A stretch of DNA of 64,000 bases from CADEDV01 sp964596345 (GTDB lineage: Bacteria; Bacteroidota; Bacteroidia; Chitinophagales; Chitinophagaceae), in the NCBI GenBank assembly GCA_964596345.1, contig CAZQSZ010000008.1, positions 1 to 64,000 of the forward strand, written 5' to 3'. Every line of letters begins with the position of its first letter. The stretch's first letter is position 1. Shown piece by piece: positions 61,949 through 64,000 of this stretch. Below the pieces are notes generated by a model, which was not told where the DNA came from, made no database searches, and worked only from the letters and a program-made list of their open reading frames with translations. Made by a program: the position numbers and the translations under genes.

Positions 61949-62944
61949 ATGGCACAAACCGCAACACTTAAGAAGATATCAACCCAGTTGAACCTCAGCA
62001 TTTCCACTGTATCAAGGGCTTTGAAGAATCACCCGGATATATCAGAAAACACCAAGCGGAAAGTAAAAGAGCTGGCAGCATTGATGGAATATGAGCCCAA
62101 CAGCTATGCGGTAAACCTCCGGACCAACAAGAGCAAGGTCCTTGGGCTTATTGTTCCCACTATATCCAATATGTTTTATGACTCCTTTATTTCTGCCGTA
62201 GAGAAAGATGCCCGTAAAAGTGGTTACTCGATGATGATCCTTCAATCGGGTGATGACCCGCAACAGGAAGCCGAGAACCTGAAGCTTTGTAAACATAACC
62301 GGGTGGATGGCATTTTCATCTGTGTAACCCCCGACAGTTATTCCGGCGAGCTGTTTATGAAATACCAGGAAGCTGGCATTCCGATTATCTTTTTTGATAA
62401 AGTACCTGACTCCGGAAACTTCGATACTATTTGCATGGCAGATGAAGAAGCCGCTACTATAGCTGCCCATACTATTATCAAGTATAAAAAGAAGAATATA
62501 CTGGCCCTGTTTGGTAACCGTGAATTATCCATCACTAAAAAAAGAAAAGATGCCTTTTTGAAAGTATTGGAAACAGAATCAAAAAAAGCAAAAACAACTG
62601 TCGGTTATTGCTCCAGCAGCGAGGAAGCCCGGCAAACAGTTGCTGCTATACTGAAACAGACTATGTGCCCTGATCATATTTTTTGTATGAGTGATGAAAT
62701 ACTGATCGGGGTGATGAAGGCCATTAACCAGGCGGGGTTAATTATTCCAAAAGATATTTCCGTGATGGCCATCAGTAACGGCTTTATCCCGGGTCTTTTC
62801 AATCCTGAGATCACTTATATAGAAACCAGCGGTTATGAACTGGGCAAACTTGCCATTAAAAGAATGCTCGAAAACATGGAAGAAAAAACAACGGCCAGAT
62901 CAATCATGCTTCCTTCAAGACTTGTGGAAGGGGGCTCCCTGTGA
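61949..62944 (+). CDS. LacI-family transcriptional regulator 2
   Basis: The protein has 331 residues; ATG at 61949 (MAQTATLKKISTQLN) is chosen because the 61850 frame would cross the palindromic operator. The helix-turn-helix STQLNLSISTVSRALKNHPD is followed by the YEPNSYAVNLRTNKSKVLGLIVPT hinge and an effector domain. It is divergent from the susC/susD/FG-GAP operon and probably controls it. Its HTH is nearly identical to that of the regulator at 40913, so the two may share sites. Confidence 0.93.
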   Translation: MAQTATLKKISTQLNLSISTVSRALKNHPDISENTKRKVKELAALMEYEPNSYAVNLRTNKSKVLGLIVPTISNMFYDSFISAVEKDARKSGYSMMILQSGDDPQQEAENLKLCKHNRVDGIFICVTPDSYSGELFMKYQEAGIPIIFFDKVPDSGNFDTICMADEEAATIAAHTIIKYKKKNILALFGNRELSITKKRKDAFLKVLETESKKAKTTVGYCSSSEEARQTVAAILKQTMCPDHIFCMSDEILIGVMKAINQAGLIIPKDISVMAISNGFIPGLFNPEITYIETSGYELGKLAIKRMLENMEEKTTARSIMLPSRLVEGGSL

Positions 62945-62963
62945 CCTGAAAAGGGAAATAAGA

Positions 62964-63677
62964 TCAGATGGCCAGGGCCTTTGAACTTTTCCGTTTGAAC
63001 TGTTTTTTTAACCCATACAGTTTGCCTGGCCGGTGCGATAAATTACTTTCCATTTCATTCAGGTCCTGCAGCCAGTCTTTCACGGCAATTTTCTTCCGGA
63101 AATTTCTCCTGTCCAGTTTGATATCCAGAATAGCTTCATAGACTTCCTGTAGTTCCCGCAGGGAGAATTTATCCTGCATCAGGTTAAAAGCTACAGGCTT
63201 TTCCATGATCTGGCTTCGCAGTTGCTCCAGGCAGGTATTCAATATTAGCTTATGATCGAACGCCAGTTTTTTAATATCGTTGACCGCATGCCAGTGCAGT
63301 TCATTACTATCCACCTGCAACTGGTGATGACGGATATTAATCAGTGCATAATATGCCGTAGTGATAACCCGGCCTGAAGGGTGTCTTCCGATACTTCCAA
63401 ACGTGTGCACCTGTTCCAGGAATACATCATCCATACCGGTTCTGCTCAATAATACACGGTATGGGGCACTGTCAAGATCTTCATCGGGGCGAACCAGGTC
63501 ACCTAATAAGGAATACATCCCCGAAAATTCTTCAAGATCCGATTTTATCAGTAATACTTTCAGCTCTTTATCCTCGTATCCGAATATCACAAGGTCAACA
63601 GAAAGGGCAATATTAAAATAATCAAGGTGACTGATCTTCTCCAGTTCAGCCGTCTTCAATTGTAAAGACTTTGCCAT
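62964..63677 (-). CDS. Nudix-type transcriptional regulator (NrtR/AraR-like)
   Basis: The protein has 237 residues; ATG at 63677 (MAKSLQLKTAELEKI) is preferred to a GTG at 63686. The N-terminal 150 residues are a Nudix fold (VDLVIFGYEDKELKVLLIKSD, the FSGMYSLLGDLVRPDEDLDSA segment) in which the catalytic Nudix box is degenerate, so it probably binds rather than cleaves its ligand. The C-terminal 80 residues are a winged helix (MQDKFSLRELQEVYEAIL, LDRRNFRKKI). Bacteroidota relatives control sugar use. The target here is probably nearby but lies beyond the window. Confidence 0.87.
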   Translation of the reverse strand: MAKSLQLKTAELEKISHLDYFNIALSVDLVIFGYEDKELKVLLIKSDLEEFSGMYSLLGDLVRPDEDLDSAPYRVLLSRTGMDDVFLEQVHTFGSIGRHPSGRVITTAYYALINIRHHQLQVDSNELHWHAVNDIKKLAFDHKLILNTCLEQLRSQIMEKPVAFNLMQDKFSLRELQEVYEAILDIKLDRRNFRKKIAVKDWLQDLNEMESNLSHRPGKLYGLKKQFKRKSSKALAI

Positions 63678-63695
63678 GTGTGCCACTTTTAAAAA

Positions 63696-64000
63696 CTATT
63701 GAATCATCAATTTTACCGGCTTCGATTGTCCTGCAGCATTCACTTTCAGGAAATACATGCCGGGCGGCAAATTATTGATTTTATCATTAAGTATGATCTG
63801 GTGCTTGCCTTTTGCCAGGTTCCCTGAAAAAACAGGTTTCATTTGCTGACCGGTTGCATTTAAAAGGTCTATATGCACTTTTCCTGTTGCAGGAATTGTA
63901 ATCTCTATAACAGAATGATCAGTAGCCGGGTTGGGATAAACTACAGCCATTAAGTTATTTCCGGGATTATTTATACCTGTAACCGGCGTAACCACTGCAT
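63696..64000 (-). CDS. C-terminal part of a T9SS-secreted protein, cut by window edge
   Basis: The last roughly 75 residues are a type A T9SS C-terminal sorting domain: VYPNPATDHSVIEI, LLNATGQQMKP, KGKHQIILNDKINNLPPGMYFLKV and the final KPVKLMIQ. It directs export across the outer membrane and attachment to the surface. The reading frame stays open to the edge, so most of the protein lies beyond 64000 and its catalytic domain is unseen. The stop is 18 bases upstream of the Nudix-type regulator start on the same strand. Confidence 0.87.
   Translation of the reverse strand, partial: AVVTPVTGINNPGNNLMAVVYPNPATDHSVIEITIPATGKVHIDLLNATGQQMKPVFSGNLAKGKHQIILNDKINNLPPGMYFLKVNAAGQSKPVKLMIQ

Overview
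The window looks like a Bacteroidota chromosome segment, most plausibly family Chitinophagaceae (order Chitinophagales). The reasons are two SusC/SusD pairs, SusE/SusF-type lipoproteins, a type IX secretion (T9SS) C-terminal sorting domain at the right edge, and Bacteroidota-type promoters (TTG / TAnnTTTG). Start codons lack strong Shine-Dalgarno sequences, and many secreted lipoproteins are encoded. The family assignment is inference; no 16S gene is present. No CRISPR array, insertion sequence or prophage was seen.

Layout. 1-115: 3' part of a tRNA-Arg(CCU) and its terminator. 134-3385: an HxlR regulator divergent from an SDR / alpha-beta hydrolase / quinone-oxidoreductase operon, with two palindromic operators between them. 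3640-7187: an operon of five exported or membrane proteins (OmpA-like, three poorly known, a beta-barrel). 7351-9712: two c-type cytochromes, a 50-residue CxxC protein and a VOC protein. 9777-12642: translation operon rplM-rpsI-rpsB-tsf on the minus strand. 12892-17069: two metallo-beta-lactamase-fold enzymes, an OB-fold-like protein, an HD protein and an AT-rich TPR lipoprotein. 17094-30093: a galactan utilisation locus read leftwards as susC-susD-susE-susF-like, then terminator, GH53, a GH2-GH53 fusion and galK. It should bind beta-1,4-galactan, cut it outside the cytoplasm and phosphorylate galactose.

30469-40844 (plus strand): a secreted GH65 alpha-glucosidase, an anchored unknown, two vanadium-haloperoxidase/PAP2-like lipoproteins around an outer-membrane barrel, a duplicated 60-bp hairpin, two AhpD-like proteins plus a broken third copy, an MFS carrier and a DUF3179 protein. 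40913-49039: a disaccharide module made of a LacI regulator, MFS and GH37 trehalase (plus strand), converging on amylosucrase, fructokinase and an SLC45-type sugar carrier (minus strand). 49230-50171: a GyrI-like protein. 50172-61599 (minus strand): susC-susD, a terminator, then two giant FG-GAP/ASPIC-UnbV lipoproteins, with a second LacI regulator divergent at 61949. 62964-64000: a Nudix-type transcription regulator and the C-terminus of a T9SS-secreted protein.

The strongest unannotated signal is a family of LacI-type operators (GCAAnCGnTTGC and half-matches). Several sit within a few bases of start codons: both SusC genes, both disaccharide MFS genes and the first LacI gene. Others lie upstream of GH65 and the second LacI gene. 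The two LacI proteins have nearly the same recognition helix, so these loci may form one local regulon. The best candidate for an undescribed system is the SusCD plus paired FG-GAP/ASPIC-UnbV lipoprotein operon; the haloperoxidase/AhpD/DUF3179 cluster is second.
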